Assembly: GCA_035535015.1 (NCBI GenBank)
Contig: DATLQU010000035.1
Location: forward strand, 1 to 64,000
DNA length: 64,000 bases
Origin: Palsa-661 sp035535015
Lineage (GTDB): Bacteria; Actinomycetota; Acidimicrobiia; Acidimicrobiales; UBA8190
Direction of reading: 5' to 3'
The notes under the pieces are model-generated. The model was not told the DNA's origin. It worked only from the letters and a program-made list of their open reading frames with translations, and made no database searches. Shown piece by piece: positions 51,669 through 60,362 of the stretch. How positions within the stretch are numbered: position 1 is the first letter of the stretch; each line of letters opens with the position of its first letter. A program made the translations under genes and the position numbers.

Positions 51669-52355
51669 ATGAGCGAGCTGGTCTCGTACGAGCGCGATGC
51701 AGAGGTCGCCACCATCACCATGGATGACGGCAAGGTCAACGTCTTCTCTGTTCCCATGCTCCGGGCGCTCCACGAGGCCTTCGATCAGGCCGAGGGCGAC
51801 GGCACCGTGGTGATCCTCACCGGACGCGAGGGGTACTTCTCCGCCGGTTTCGACTTGTTGACCATCGCCGGCGGTCCGGAGCCGCTGCGGGAGATGCTCA
51901 CCCTGGGGGCGACCCTGGCCCAACGGCTGCTGGCCTTTCCCCGGCCGGTGGTGGCCACCTGTCCGGGCCACGCCTACCCGGCGGGCGCCTTCCTACTGCT
52001 CTCCTCCGACACCCGGATCGGCGCCGCCGGCGCCTTCCGGATCGGCCTCAACGAGGTCAGGATCGGCCTCACCCTGCCCTGGTTCGCCATCGAGCTCGCC
52101 CGACACCGGCTCCAGCCCTCGTACTTCGACCGGGGTCTGGTCACGGCCACCATGTACGACCCGGCCGAAGCGGTGACGGCCGGCTTCCTCGATCAGGTGG
52201 TCGCCCCCGGCGACCTGCGCGCCGCCGGCCTCGAGGCGGCCGGCCTACTCGCCGAACTCGATCCCACCGCCCATGCCGCCACCAAGCGCCGCGTCCGCCG
52301 GCGGGTCCTCGACGCCCTGCAGGCGGCCATCGACTCCGAGCTCCCGCCACCGTGA
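51669..52355 (+). CDS. Enoyl-CoA hydratase/isomerase (crotonase) family protein
   Basis: 228 residues. Crotonase fold with FSAGFDL (first oxyanion-hole segment) and CPGHAYPAGAFLLLSSDTRIGAAGAF, then NEVRIGLTLPWFAIELA. One catalytic Glu is retained in NEV; the first Glu position is replaced by AYP, as in some isomerase-like members. It acts on acyl-CoA thioesters; the substrate is unknown. ATG 51669 follows AGAGGGA. It is probably co-transcribed with the Smr gene. Confidence 0.88.
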   Translation: MSELVSYERDAEVATITMDDGKVNVFSVPMLRALHEAFDQAEGDGTVVILTGREGYFSAGFDLLTIAGGPEPLREMLTLGATLAQRLLAFPRPVVATCPGHAYPAGAFLLLSSDTRIGAAGAFRIGLNEVRIGLTLPWFAIELARHRLQPSYFDRGLVTATMYDPAEAVTAGFLDQVVAPGDLRAAGLEAAGLLAELDPTAHAATKRRVRRRVLDALQAAIDSELPPP

Positions 52356-52374
52356 CCCGCCGGTGACCCGCCGG
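52353..52374. repeat. 11-bp duplication at the end of the crotonase gene
   Basis: TGACCCGCCGG occurs twice head to tail (52353-52363 and 52364-52374), starting with the stop codon of the crotonase gene; a partial third copy follows. Confidence 0.8.
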
Positions 52375-52413
52375 TGACCGGGGTCCAGGGTGACTCGAGA
52401 CTGAGAGACCCGG

Positions 52414-52956
52414 TCAACGGCGCGCCATCTCGGCCAACGTGTTGACCGTCTTCCAGTTCCGGGTGGTCGTGTCCGAGCCCAATTTCTTCTCGAAGAACGT
52501 GTTGGTCAGCTTGGTCTTGCCGTAGCCGTCCGGGCAGCGCAGAAAGACGTCCCGGCCGACCACCAGGAACTCGTCGGCGTCCACCGCCTTGGCCTGGGCC
52601 GCTTTCACATCGGCCGGTGACGGAACCTCAGCCAGGAATGTCACGTGCAGGGTGGTGGCTTCGACCCCCCGACGAACGAAGGGATTCGTCGTGATCACGG
52701 CTCCGAGTTCGCTCTTCGACCGTACGAGCACCGGCACTTTGGTTCCGAGCAGGTCGACCAGCGCGTCCTCCAGGAACGCCACGATGCCCGAAACCTTGGC
52801 CCTGCTTCTGAAGACGGCGTTGCCGCTCTGGATATAGGTGCGCACCTCCTCGCCGCCGGCGGCCGTCACCAGAGAGCGCAGGGACTCCATGGGCAGACGA
52901 TTCCGGCCGCTCACGTTGATCCCCCGCAGCATGGCCACATAGGTCGTCGTGGTCAT
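52414..52956 (-). CDS. DUF1697 protein
   Basis: 180 residues. TTTYVAMLRGINVSGRNRLPME, FYIQSGN-type segment (VRTYIQSGNAVFRS), VLVRSKSELGAVITTNPF and GKTKLTNTFFEKKLGSDTTTRNWKTV in parts are hallmark DUF1697 blocks. Function is unknown; the family is widespread in bacteria. The ATG at 52956 starts 10 bases after the LysR stop, so it may share the LysR transcript. Confidence 0.88.
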   Translation of the reverse strand: MTTTTYVAMLRGINVSGRNRLPMESLRSLVTAAGGEEVRTYIQSGNAVFRSRAKVSGIVAFLEDALVDLLGTKVPVLVRSKSELGAVITTNPFVRRGVEATTLHVTFLAEVPSPADVKAAQAKAVDADEFLVVGRDVFLRCPDGYGKTKLTNTFFEKKLGSDTTTRNWKTVNTLAEMARR

Positions 52957-52966
52957 GTCGTCGTGG

Positions 52967-53869
52967 TCATATGGCGCTCGCCGCGGCACCGGCGCCGGCG
53001 AAGAGCCGCACGAACCCGGCCACCGGGGCACGGGTGGTCTCCCCCGTCCGGGCCCAGAGGAACCAGGGCTCGTCGGGAATCAGATCGGAGACCGGATACA
53101 CCTCGACGATCCTGCCCTCGTCGAGGGCCCCGGCACAGACGAACCGGGGGAGGATGCTGCAGCCGATCCCCCGCTCGACGGCCCGGGTCACGGCCCGCAG
53201 ATCAGGGGCCACCAGCCGCAGGCGGGCCGAGAAGGGCCGGCCCAGATGGCTCTGCCAGAACCGGCGGGTGATGGGCAGCTCGAGGCTGTAGGCGGCCCAG
53301 GACTGACCGACCAGCCAGTCCCCGAGCGTCGACAACGAACCGAACGAGGCACCGGCCACAACGGCCGGTGCCGCCACCAGGACGAACCCCTTCTCCCCGA
53401 TGGGCAGCGCCGTCATTCGCCGGCGCTGAGCGACGGTCCTGGTGACGACCACGTCGAGTTCACCGCGCTCGAGTCGTCCGAGCAGCTCCGTGTCGTCTCC
53501 GAAGCTGGCCACCACGGCCAGCTCGCTGCCACTGATCTTCGGCAGGACCACGCAGGAGAAGAATTCGGCCGTCGACCCCAGGCGCAGGGGCGCCGACGAC
53601 CCCCCGGGCCGACCCTGCTCGAGCCCGCCGAGCACCGCTTCGAGCTGGTCGAGGGCGGAGGCCGCCTCGGCGTAGAGCGCCACCGCCCGGCCCGTGGGCT
53701 CCACCCCCCGCGGTGTCCGCACGAACAGCGGACCACCCACCGCCCTCTCCAGTCCGGCCAACTGCTGGCTGGCGGCCGGCTGCGACACCCCCCGCTGGCG
53801 GGCCCCGTCGGTCACCGACCGCGCCCGGTAGACGGCCAGGAAGGTCCGCAGCTGCTCGGCCCGGGACAT
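52967..53869 (-). CDS. LysR-family transcription regulator
   Basis: 300 residues. The N-terminal helix-turn-helix is seen: LRTFLAVYRARSVTDGARQRGVSQPAASQQLAGLERAVGGPLFVRT, in parts. A substrate-binding-type effector domain follows (LRLGSTAEFFSCVVLP, LGRLERGELDVVVTRTV, VERGIGCSILPRFVC). It probably regulates the divergent methyltransferase gene and itself; the ligand is unknown. ATG 53869 has no strong ribosome site in the AT-rich intergenic region. Confidence 0.9.
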   Translation of the reverse strand: MSRAEQLRTFLAVYRARSVTDGARQRGVSQPAASQQLAGLERAVGGPLFVRTPRGVEPTGRAVALYAEAASALDQLEAVLGGLEQGRPGGSSAPLRLGSTAEFFSCVVLPKISGSELAVVASFGDDTELLGRLERGELDVVVTRTVAQRRRMTALPIGEKGFVLVAAPAVVAGASFGSLSTLGDWLVGQSWAAYSLELPITRRFWQSHLGRPFSARLRLVAPDLRAVTRAVERGIGCSILPRFVCAGALDEGRIVEVYPVSDLIPDEPWFLWARTGETTRAPVAGFVRLFAGAGAAASAI

Positions 53870-53939
53870 CCATTTATCTTATACATAGCTATTGAAAAAT
53901 CACTTTGCTAATGATCGGCGGGGAGCGCATGCTGTCGAC
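53870..53939. promoter_or_regulatory. AT-rich divergent promoter with possible LysR site
   Basis: A short AT-rich block (about 53872-53912) stands out between divergent genes. It contains the palindrome ATAGCTAT (53885-53892) within a T-N11-A-like layout of the LysR type. Confidence 0.45.
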
Positions 53940-54782
53940 ATGACCCGCCTCGACGCCGCCTCTCCGGCCCGGCCGCCCGGGCCGGACCACCGCTACACCC
54001 ACGGCCACCACGAGAGTGTCCTGCGTTCGCACCGTTGGCGGACGGCGGAGAACTCGGCCGCCTACCTGCTCCCGTCGCTGCGACCCGGCCTCTCGGTCCT
54101 GGACGTGGGTTGCGGGCCCGGCACCATCACCGTCGATCTGGCCCGGCGGGTCGCACCCGGACCGGTGGTCGGACTGGACAGCGCCGCCGAGGTCGTCGCC
54201 CTGGCCCGGGCCACCACCGACGACCGTGCCATCGGCAATCTCCGCTTCACCGTCGGCGACACCTACGCCCTCGACTTCGACGACGGCTCTTTCGACATCG
54301 TCCACGCCCATCAGGTCCTCCAACACCTCGCCCATCCGGTGGCCGCCCTGGCCGAGTTGGGCCGGGTCTGCCGGCCCGGCGGACGGGTGGCGGCGCGCGA
54401 CGGGGACTACGGCGGCTTCACCTGGTACCCGGCCGATCCCGGACTCGACGCCTGGCTCGACCTCTACGGCGCCGTGGCCCGGGCCAACGGCGGCGAACCC
54501 GACGGCGGCCGCCATCTCGCCTCCTGGGCCCGGGCCGCCGGCTTCACCGAGGTGACGACCACGGCATCGGCCTGGTGTTTCTCGGACCCCGACGACCGGC
54601 GGTGGTGGGGTGAGCTCTGGGCCGACCGTATGACCGAGTCGGCCCTCGGCGCCCGGGCCGTCGAACTGGGCCTGGCCACTGCCGACCAACTCCAGGAGAT
54701 GGCGGCCGCCTGGCGCCGCTGGACGGCCCATCCCGACGGGTGGTTCGCCGTCCTCCACGGCGAGATCCTCTGCCTACGGTAA
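53940..54782 (+). CDS. Class I SAM-dependent methyltransferase
   Basis: 280 residues. Motif I VLDVGCGPGTITVDLA, motif II region GLDSAAEVVALAR, and DGSFDIVHAHQVLQHLAHPVAALAELGRVCRPGGRV in parts show a methyltransferase of the UbiE/COQ5 type. The substrate is unknown. ATG 53940 starts the conserved part; an earlier frame start at 53892 lies in the AT-rich promoter. Its last 9 bases overlap the convergent oxidoreductase gene. Confidence 0.88.
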   Translation: MTRLDAASPARPPGPDHRYTHGHHESVLRSHRWRTAENSAAYLLPSLRPGLSVLDVGCGPGTITVDLARRVAPGPVVGLDSAAEVVALARATTDDRAIGNLRFTVGDTYALDFDDGSFDIVHAHQVLQHLAHPVAALAELGRVCRPGGRVAARDGDYGGFTWYPADPGLDAWLDLYGAVARANGGEPDGGRHLASWARAAGFTEVTTTASAWCFSDPDDRRWWGELWADRMTESALGARAVELGLATADQLQEMAAAWRRWTAHPDGWFAVLHGEILCLR

Positions 54783-55742
54783 GAGCAGCACCCGGCCGAA
54801 GGCCTGCCGGCTCTCGATGTACCCGTGGGCGGCCCCTGCGTCGGCCAGCGGGAACCGCCGGTCGATCACCACCTTCAGTCGTCCGGCGGCGATGTCGTCG
54901 AGATGCCTGGCGATCATGGCGTGGACGCGGGGGGCGAGGAACAGCTCGGCACCCATGAAGTATCCGATCAGCGACTGGTTGTTCATCCGCAACGTCGAGA
55001 TGTCCATCTGCTGGGTTCCCTGCCGCCCGGCGTCACCCACCGTCACGCACCGGCCCCGGTAGGCCAGGGCGCCCAGGCTCCCCGGCAACGTCGATCCCCC
55101 CACGGAATCGACGATCACGTCGGCGCCCCGTCCGTCGGTCAGCCGGCGCACCTCCTCGACGAAGTCGGTCCTCACGTAGTTGATCCCGTGGTCGAGGCCG
55201 AATTCGTGCAACCGCTCGAGCTTCTCGTCACGCGAGGCGGTGGCCAGCACCGTGGCCCCGGCCCGCTTGGCCAGTTGGATGGCGGCGATCCCGACGCCGC
55301 TCGCCCCGGCGTGGATCAGCGCCGTCTCCCCCGGCTGCAGACGCCCGAACTCGAACAGGCAGTCGTCGGCCGTCGCGAAGGCAACGGGCACGCAGGCGGC
55401 CTCCTCGGTGGACAGACCCTCGGGGATAGCCCAGCAGAACGGCTCGGCCACGGCCCGCAACTCGGCGTGCGATCCGTCGAGCCCCACCGTCACCACCCGG
55501 TCGCCCACCCCGAAGAGCGTGACGGCGTCGCCCACCGCCTCGACGGTGCCGGCGCACTGGTAGCCGACGATGTGCGGAACCCGGCTCATCTCCCCACCGA
55601 GGCGGTTCAGGGTGTCACCACCCTCGATGCTGATGGCCTCCACCCGGACGAGCACCTCGTGACCGGCCATCGGTGGGTCGGCCACCTCCTCGTAGCGCAG
55701 GACCTCGGGACCACCGGTCTCGTAGTAGACGGCTGCTTTCAC
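54774..55742 (-). CDS. Zinc-independent MDR oxidoreductase (quinone oxidoreductase-like)
   Basis: 322 residues. KAAVYYETGGPEVLRYEEV at the start, IVGYQCAGTVEAVGDAV, and the NADPH-binding GASGVGIAAIQLAKRAGATVLATA are typical of quinone oxidoreductases of the medium-chain dehydrogenase family. Catalytic and structural zinc ligands are absent, which fits that branch. It probably reduces quinones or enones with NADPH. GTG 55742 is chosen as start because the family begins with MKAAVY. It lies 39 bases after the KdpD-like gene. Confidence 0.9.
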   Translation of the reverse strand: MKAAVYYETGGPEVLRYEEVADPPMAGHEVLVRVEAISIEGGDTLNRLGGEMSRVPHIVGYQCAGTVEAVGDAVTLFGVGDRVVTVGLDGSHAELRAVAEPFCWAIPEGLSTEEAACVPVAFATADDCLFEFGRLQPGETALIHAGASGVGIAAIQLAKRAGATVLATASRDEKLERLHEFGLDHGINYVRTDFVEEVRRLTDGRGADVIVDSVGGSTLPGSLGALAYRGRCVTVGDAGRQGTQQMDISTLRMNNQSLIGYFMGAELFLAPRVHAMIARHLDDIAAGRLKVVIDRRFPLADAGAAHGYIESRQAFGRVLLLP

Positions 55743-55781
55743 CGCCGCCACCCTAACGCCGCGCCGACGACCCGGCACCGG

Positions 55782-57005
55782 TCACGACTCGTCGGCGTCC
55801 CCCGGCTGGGACGAGGCGGCCAGGGGCAACACCCGTCGGGCAATCGTGTGCACGTCGATGCCCACGGCACCGGCCTCGCGGATGACCCTCCGGACGATCG
55901 ACCCGCCACCCATTAGCTCCTGCCAGCGACTGCGCTGGCTCGAACCGATCACGATCTGGGTGATCTGGTGCTCCCGGGCGAAACGGGTGAGAGCGCGCGC
56001 CGGGTCGTCGGCCGGTATCTCGTGCCACCGGGCACCGAGGTCGGCCGACAGGCCCCGCAGCTTGGCGATGGCCCCGCTCTCATCCCGACCGCTGCTGTCG
56101 CCGGCTAGGACATGGACAACGTCGAGATCCCCTTTGACCCGGGAGGCGATCCGGGCGGCCCGTCGCAGCAGGATGTCGGTCCCGGGGGCGGCGGTCACCG
56201 CCACCATGATCCGCTCGGTGGTGTCCCAGACACCGGGGTCCTGGTGCCCTCGAAGGTGCTCGAGGAGCTCCTCCTCGGTCTCGTCGGCCAGGAACCGCAG
56301 CGCCAATTCCCGCAGCGCGATCAGGTTGTCGGTGCGGAAGAAGTGGGTGAGCGCCTGGGCAACCTTCTGTTTCGGGTAGATGTTGCCGTGCAGCATCCGT
56401 CGGCGCAGCTGTTCGGGCGAGGAGTCGACCAGCTCGATCTGATCGGCCTTGTGCACGACCCAGTCCGGCACCCGTTCACGCACCGGCGTCCCGGTCATCT
56501 GCTCCACGGCGTCGGCGATGCTCTCGAGGTGCTGGATGTTGACGGTGGTGATCACGTTGATCCCGGCGTCGAGGATCTCGAGGACGTCCTGCCACCGTTT
56601 CTCGTGGCGCCCCGATCCCGGCACGTTGGGGTGGGCCAGCTCGTCGACCAGGGCGAGCGTGGGTCGCCTCCGGATGACGGCGTCGACGTCCATCTCCTCG
56701 AACTGCGTCCCCCGGTAGTCGACCACCAGGCGAGGGACGACCTCGAGCTTGTCGATCTGCTCCTCGGTCAGCTGGCGCCCGTGACACTCGACGAAGCCGA
56801 CGACGACATCGGTTCCGCGCTTCCGACGACGCCCACCTTCACTGAGCATGGCGTAGGTCTTGCCCACGCCCGCCGCTGCGCCCAGGTAGATGCGGAAATG
56901 CCCCGCCGCTTCGACGACGTCAGTGGCGTCGGGATCGACCGCCGCCGCCTCACTCACGCCTTCGTCGGTCCCCTCGGAGCCCGTGTCCCTTCTGCCTTCG
57001 TCCAT
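55782..57005 (-). CDS. KdpD-like sensor protein lacking the histidine kinase domain
   Basis: 407 residues against about 850-900 for a full KdpD. The N-terminal KdpD domain is intact: FRIYLGAAAGVGKTYAML (Walker A 42-50), VGFVECHGR, LALVDELAHPNVPGSGRHEKRWQDV and NVITTVNIQHLES. A universal-stress-type domain follows (about 264-395, IMVAVTAAPGTDILLRRAARI, ITQIVIGSSQRSRWQELM). The membrane helices, GAF and kinase parts are absent, and no kdpE gene follows. It ends the kdp operon. KdpD-USP domains can bind cyclic di-AMP in other bacteria; here it may act directly on the pump or through another partner (inference). Confidence 0.88.
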   Translation of the reverse strand: MDEGRRDTGSEGTDEGVSEAAAVDPDATDVVEAAGHFRIYLGAAAGVGKTYAMLSEGGRRRKRGTDVVVGFVECHGRQLTEEQIDKLEVVPRLVVDYRGTQFEEMDVDAVIRRRPTLALVDELAHPNVPGSGRHEKRWQDVLEILDAGINVITTVNIQHLESIADAVEQMTGTPVRERVPDWVVHKADQIELVDSSPEQLRRRMLHGNIYPKQKVAQALTHFFRTDNLIALRELALRFLADETEEELLEHLRGHQDPGVWDTTERIMVAVTAAPGTDILLRRAARIASRVKGDLDVVHVLAGDSSGRDESGAIAKLRGLSADLGARWHEIPADDPARALTRFAREHQITQIVIGSSQRSRWQELMGGGSIVRRVIREAGAVGIDVHTIARRVLPLAASSQPGDADES

Positions 57006-57130
57006 TTCGACGGCTCTCTATCCGACGATGCGCTCGCCGACGGGCCCTAAGATGAGCATGGGCAGCTTCGGTGGCTTGGTCTCCGGCGGCGCCGCAACGG
57101 CTGTCGCTCTGCCGGGGGTGTGCGACTCGC

Positions 57131-57250
57131 TCACGCCTGGCCTGGCTGACGCTCGGGCGACGTCATCTCCGACTCGGCCTCGACATCCGCATCGGCGGTG
57201 ACGCGACTGTAGGCGCACGCCACCAGGGCGACAACGACGAAGAAGGCCAT
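57131..57250 (-). CDS. Possible 39-residue membrane protein within the kdp operon
   Basis: A short frame (ATG 57250, or GTG 57262 in phase) encodes one membrane helix (MAFFVVVALVACAY) and an acidic tail (TADADVEAESEMTSPERQPG) before TGA 57131-57133. It lies between the OB-fold gene and the KdpD-like gene in the same direction. No good ribosome site is seen, so this is tentative. The rest of the gap (57006-57130 and 57251-57350) shows nothing else. Confidence 0.4.
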   Translation of the reverse strand: MAFFVVVALVACAYSRVTADADVEAESEMTSPERQPGQA

Positions 57251-57350
57251 AACGGTGGCCACCGGTAAGGACGACAGTCATGCCGGAAGCCCGTTCGTCC
57301 GAATGTGGGGACGATTCCTCGCGAATCCTCGAGGACGGGTCTCCACGATT

Positions 57351-57665
57351 TCACAACTCGAACCGGTAGTGGGGATTCCACAAGAACAGCACACGTCCGT
57401 TGGATATCGCTGTGCCTTCGACCGTGCACTGAGCGCCCTTGACCATGCCGGGAACGGGTCGCCGTCCGCCAAATAGGATTGTGATGCAGCCGGTTTCGTC
57501 GTCGAGACGGCAGATGTACGCCGGCATCCGACGCCACAGACCCACCTCCGTGTCGACAATCGTCCCTGTCACGACGACTCTCCGTTGGGGGTCGGCGTCG
57601 GCGATCCGGCGGGCGATCGGGCGCCCGCCCCACCAGTCGCCGGAGGCGGGTTCCCAGGCGTTCAC
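57351..57665 (-). CDS. OB-fold protein coupled to kdpC
   Basis: 104 residues. VVVTGTIVDTEVGLWRRMPAYICRLDD, followed by GCITILFGGRRPVPGMVKGAQCTVEGTA and NPHYRFEL, reads as an OB fold of the type found beside actinobacterial potassium-uptake genes. It has no nucleic-acid-specific motif. GTG 57665 overlaps the kdpC stop as GTGA. It may sense or bind a nucleotide ligand, but the role is unknown. Confidence 0.7.
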   Translation of the reverse strand: MNAWEPASGDWWGGRPIARRIADADPQRRVVVTGTIVDTEVGLWRRMPAYICRLDDETGCITILFGGRRPVPGMVKGAQCTVEGTAISNGRVLFLWNPHYRFEL

Positions 57666-58264
57666 CGGAGGTGGGAAAGGGCCACGTTGAGCTCTAGCAC
57701 GTTGATGTAGGAGCTGCCCAGGAAGCCGAGCTGGGCACCATGGGTTTCCCGGGCGATCAGGCTCCGCAGAGCCGACGGGGAGATGCCGGTTGCGCCCGAC
57801 ACCATCGGGATCTGAACGATGGCGTCCTGGGGGGCGATGTCGGGGTCGAGGCCGCTGCCCGAGGTGGTGACGAGGTCAGGAGTGGGATCGACGCCGCGCT
57901 TGTGCCAATAGGCGACGAGGGCCTGGGTGTTGGCCAACAGGATCTTCGAGCGGGGCCCGAGGTTGGTGGCGGCCGACTCCCCGCTCTTGCCGTTGGCCAC
58001 CAGGGGGTTGTCACCGACGCCTGCGTAGGGACCGAGGGCGTCGGGGCGACCCTGGAAGACGCAGCTGCCGTCGGGATGCCCCGGGCATTTCGTGGCCGAC
58101 CAGTTCTGTCCGATCAGGGTCGATCCGTTGGCAGTGACCGATCCGTCGGCCTGGTGCCGGAACAAGAGCTGAGCGACGCCGGTTCCGGCGAAGGCGTAGA
58201 GGAAGCCGAAGAAGACCGTGAAGACCACGATCGAGATGATTGACCGGCGGAGGTGGGCGAGCAT
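57662..58264 (-). CDS. kdpC: Potassium-transporting ATPase subunit KdpC
   Basis: 200 residues. One N-terminal membrane helix (SIISIVVFTVFFGFLYAFAG) precedes a periplasm-side domain with the KdpC hallmarks NLGPRSKIL, VTTSGSGLDPDIAPQDA and VNVLELNVAL (here INVLELNVAL). KdpC stabilises the KdpA-KdpB complex. ATG 58264 has GGAG 9 bases before it, 13 bases after the kdpB stop. Confidence 0.96.
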   Translation of the reverse strand: MLAHLRRSIISIVVFTVFFGFLYAFAGTGVAQLLFRHQADGSVTANGSTLIGQNWSATKCPGHPDGSCVFQGRPDALGPYAGVGDNPLVANGKSGESAATNLGPRSKILLANTQALVAYWHKRGVDPTPDLVTTSGSGLDPDIAPQDAIVQIPMVSGATGISPSALRSLIARETHGAQLGFLGSSYINVLELNVALSHLR

Positions 58265-58277
58265 CAGAAGATCTCCA

Positions 58278-60362
58278 TCAGTAGGCGTGGAGGGCCACGA
58301 GGATGAGGTCGATGAGCTTGATGAAGATGAAGGGCACGATGACCCCGCCGAACCCGTAGATCAAGACGTTGCGACGTAGGATGGCGGACGACGAGGCAGC
58401 CCGGAACCGGACTCCGCGCAATGCCAGAGGGATCAGAGCCACGATCACGAGGGCGTTGAAGATCACCGCCGACAGCACCGCGCTCTGCGGGCTGTGCAGC
58501 TTCATGATGTTGAGCGCGTTCAGGGGCCCGGGGACGCCTGGTCGCGTGTAGAGGGTGGCAAACAGCGCCGGGATGATGGCGAAGTACTTGGCCACGTCGT
58601 TGGCGATGGAGAAGGTGGTGAGCGATCCGCGGGTGATGAGCAGCTGCTTCCCGATCTCGACCACGTCGATGAGCTTGGTCGGGTTCGAGTCGAGGTCGAC
58701 CATGTTGCCGGCCTCTTTGGCCGCCGTCGTCCCCGTGTTCATGGCCACACCCACATCGGCTTGGGCCAGCGCCGGGGCATCGTTGGTGCCGTCGCCGGTC
58801 ATGGCCACGAGCTTGCCCCCCTCCTGCTCGGACCGGATCAGGGCCATCTTCGCCTCCGGTGTGGCCTCGGCCAGGTAGTCGTCGACGCCCGCCTCCTGGG
58901 CGATGGCGGCGGCGGTCAGGGGGTTGTCGCCCGTGATCATCACGGTGCGGATACCCATCTGCCGCATCTCCTCGAACTTCTCCTTGATCCCCTGCTTGAC
59001 CACGTCCTTCAGCTCGATGACGCCGAGGATCTTCTGGCCGTCGGCCACCACCAAAGGCGTCGAGCCGACCCGCGACGTCCGTTCCACGATGTCGTCGAGC
59101 CCGTCGGGGATACTGCCCCCCTGATCGATCACCCACCGCTTCATCGACTCGGCCGCGCCCTTGCGGATCTGCCGGCCTTCGATGTCGAGTCCCGACATCC
59201 TGGTGGTGGCCGAGAAGGGGACGAAGATGTGTCCGGCGCCTAGATCGCGTTCCCGGATGTTGAAGCGCTCCTTGGCCAGTACCACGATGGAGCGGCCTTC
59301 CGGGGTCTCGTCGGCCAGCGACGCCAGCTGGGCGGCATCGGCCAGCTCCTCCTCGTCGTAACCGTCGGCGGGATAGAACGACGACGCCATGCGGTTGCCC
59401 AGGGTGATGGTGCCCGTCTTGTCGAGCAGCAGCGTCTGGACGTCGCCGGCCGCCTCGACGGCCCGGCCGCTCATGGCCAGGACGTTTCGCTGGACCAACC
59501 GATCCATCCCGGCGATGCCGATGGCCGACAGCAGCGCCCCGATGGTGGTGGGGATCAGGCACACGAGGAGCGCTACCAGGACGACCACCGACACCGAGGT
59601 GCCCGAGTAGTGGGCGAACGGCTGGAGAGCCACAACCACGGGCAGGAACACGATCGTCAGGACGGAGAGGAGGATGGTGAGGGCGATCTCGTTCGGCGTC
59701 TTCTGTCGATTGGCCCCCTCCACCAGGGTGATCATGCGGTCGAGGAAGGTCTTGCCCCGTTCGGCCGTGATACGCACGACGATGCGGTCCGACAGCACCC
59801 TGGTGCCGCCGGTCACCGCCGAGCGGTCCCCGCCGGACTCCCGGATGACGGGGGCGGATTCACCGGTGATGGCCGACTCGTCCACCGACGCCACCCCTTC
59901 GATGATCTCGCCGTCGGACGGGATGGGATCGTTCGCCTGGCAGACCACCAGATCGCCTTTGGCCAACGTCGAGGCCGGTACCCGCTCCTCGGTCCCATCG
60001 TCACTCAGCCGTCGGGCTTCGGTCTCCGAACGCATCTTGCGCAGGGTGTCGGCCTGGGCCTTGCCCCGACCTTCGGCCATGGCCTCGGCGAAGTTGGCGA
60101 ACGTCACCGTCAGGAACAGCCAGATGGTGATGGACCAGTCGAAGATGCCCGGGTGAGCGATGGCCTCGATGAACGTGACGATCGTCCCGATCAGAACCAC
60201 GAACATGACGGGGTTCTTTACCTGGACCAAGGGGTTGAACTTCTTGAAGGCGTCGACCCCCGCATGGCGGAGGATCTCACCGTCGAAAAGGCTCCGGGCC
60301 TCGGCCACGCCGTGGGGGGTAGAGCCGGGTTGGGGCTGCGGTTGTGTGGTCAGGGTTGTCAT
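58278..60362 (-). CDS. kdpB: Potassium-transporting P-type ATPase subunit KdpB
   Basis: 694 residues. P-type ATPase subunit of the high-affinity K+ pump. The phosphorylation site is Asp314 in DKTGT, with TGES (166-169), the region of inhibitory phosphorylation on Ser in other bacteria. GDGTNDAPALAQADVGVAMNTGT is present in parts, as is KGDLVVCQANDPIPSDGE. ATG 60362 overlaps the kdpA stop by one base (TGATG). A longer open frame upstream is a mirror of kdpA and not part of the gene. Confidence 0.97.
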   Translation of the reverse strand: MTTLTTQPQPQPGSTPHGVAEARSLFDGEILRHAGVDAFKKFNPLVQVKNPVMFVVLIGTIVTFIEAIAHPGIFDWSITIWLFLTVTFANFAEAMAEGRGKAQADTLRKMRSETEARRLSDDGTEERVPASTLAKGDLVVCQANDPIPSDGEIIEGVASVDESAITGESAPVIRESGGDRSAVTGGTRVLSDRIVVRITAERGKTFLDRMITLVEGANRQKTPNEIALTILLSVLTIVFLPVVVALQPFAHYSGTSVSVVVLVALLVCLIPTTIGALLSAIGIAGMDRLVQRNVLAMSGRAVEAAGDVQTLLLDKTGTITLGNRMASSFYPADGYDEEELADAAQLASLADETPEGRSIVVLAKERFNIRERDLGAGHIFVPFSATTRMSGLDIEGRQIRKGAAESMKRWVIDQGGSIPDGLDDIVERTSRVGSTPLVVADGQKILGVIELKDVVKQGIKEKFEEMRQMGIRTVMITGDNPLTAAAIAQEAGVDDYLAEATPEAKMALIRSEQEGGKLVAMTGDGTNDAPALAQADVGVAMNTGTTAAKEAGNMVDLDSNPTKLIDVVEIGKQLLITRGSLTTFSIANDVAKYFAIIPALFATLYTRPGVPGPLNALNIMKLHSPQSAVLSAVIFNALVIVALIPLALRGVRFRAASSSAILRRNVLIYGFGGVIVPFIFIKLIDLILVALHAY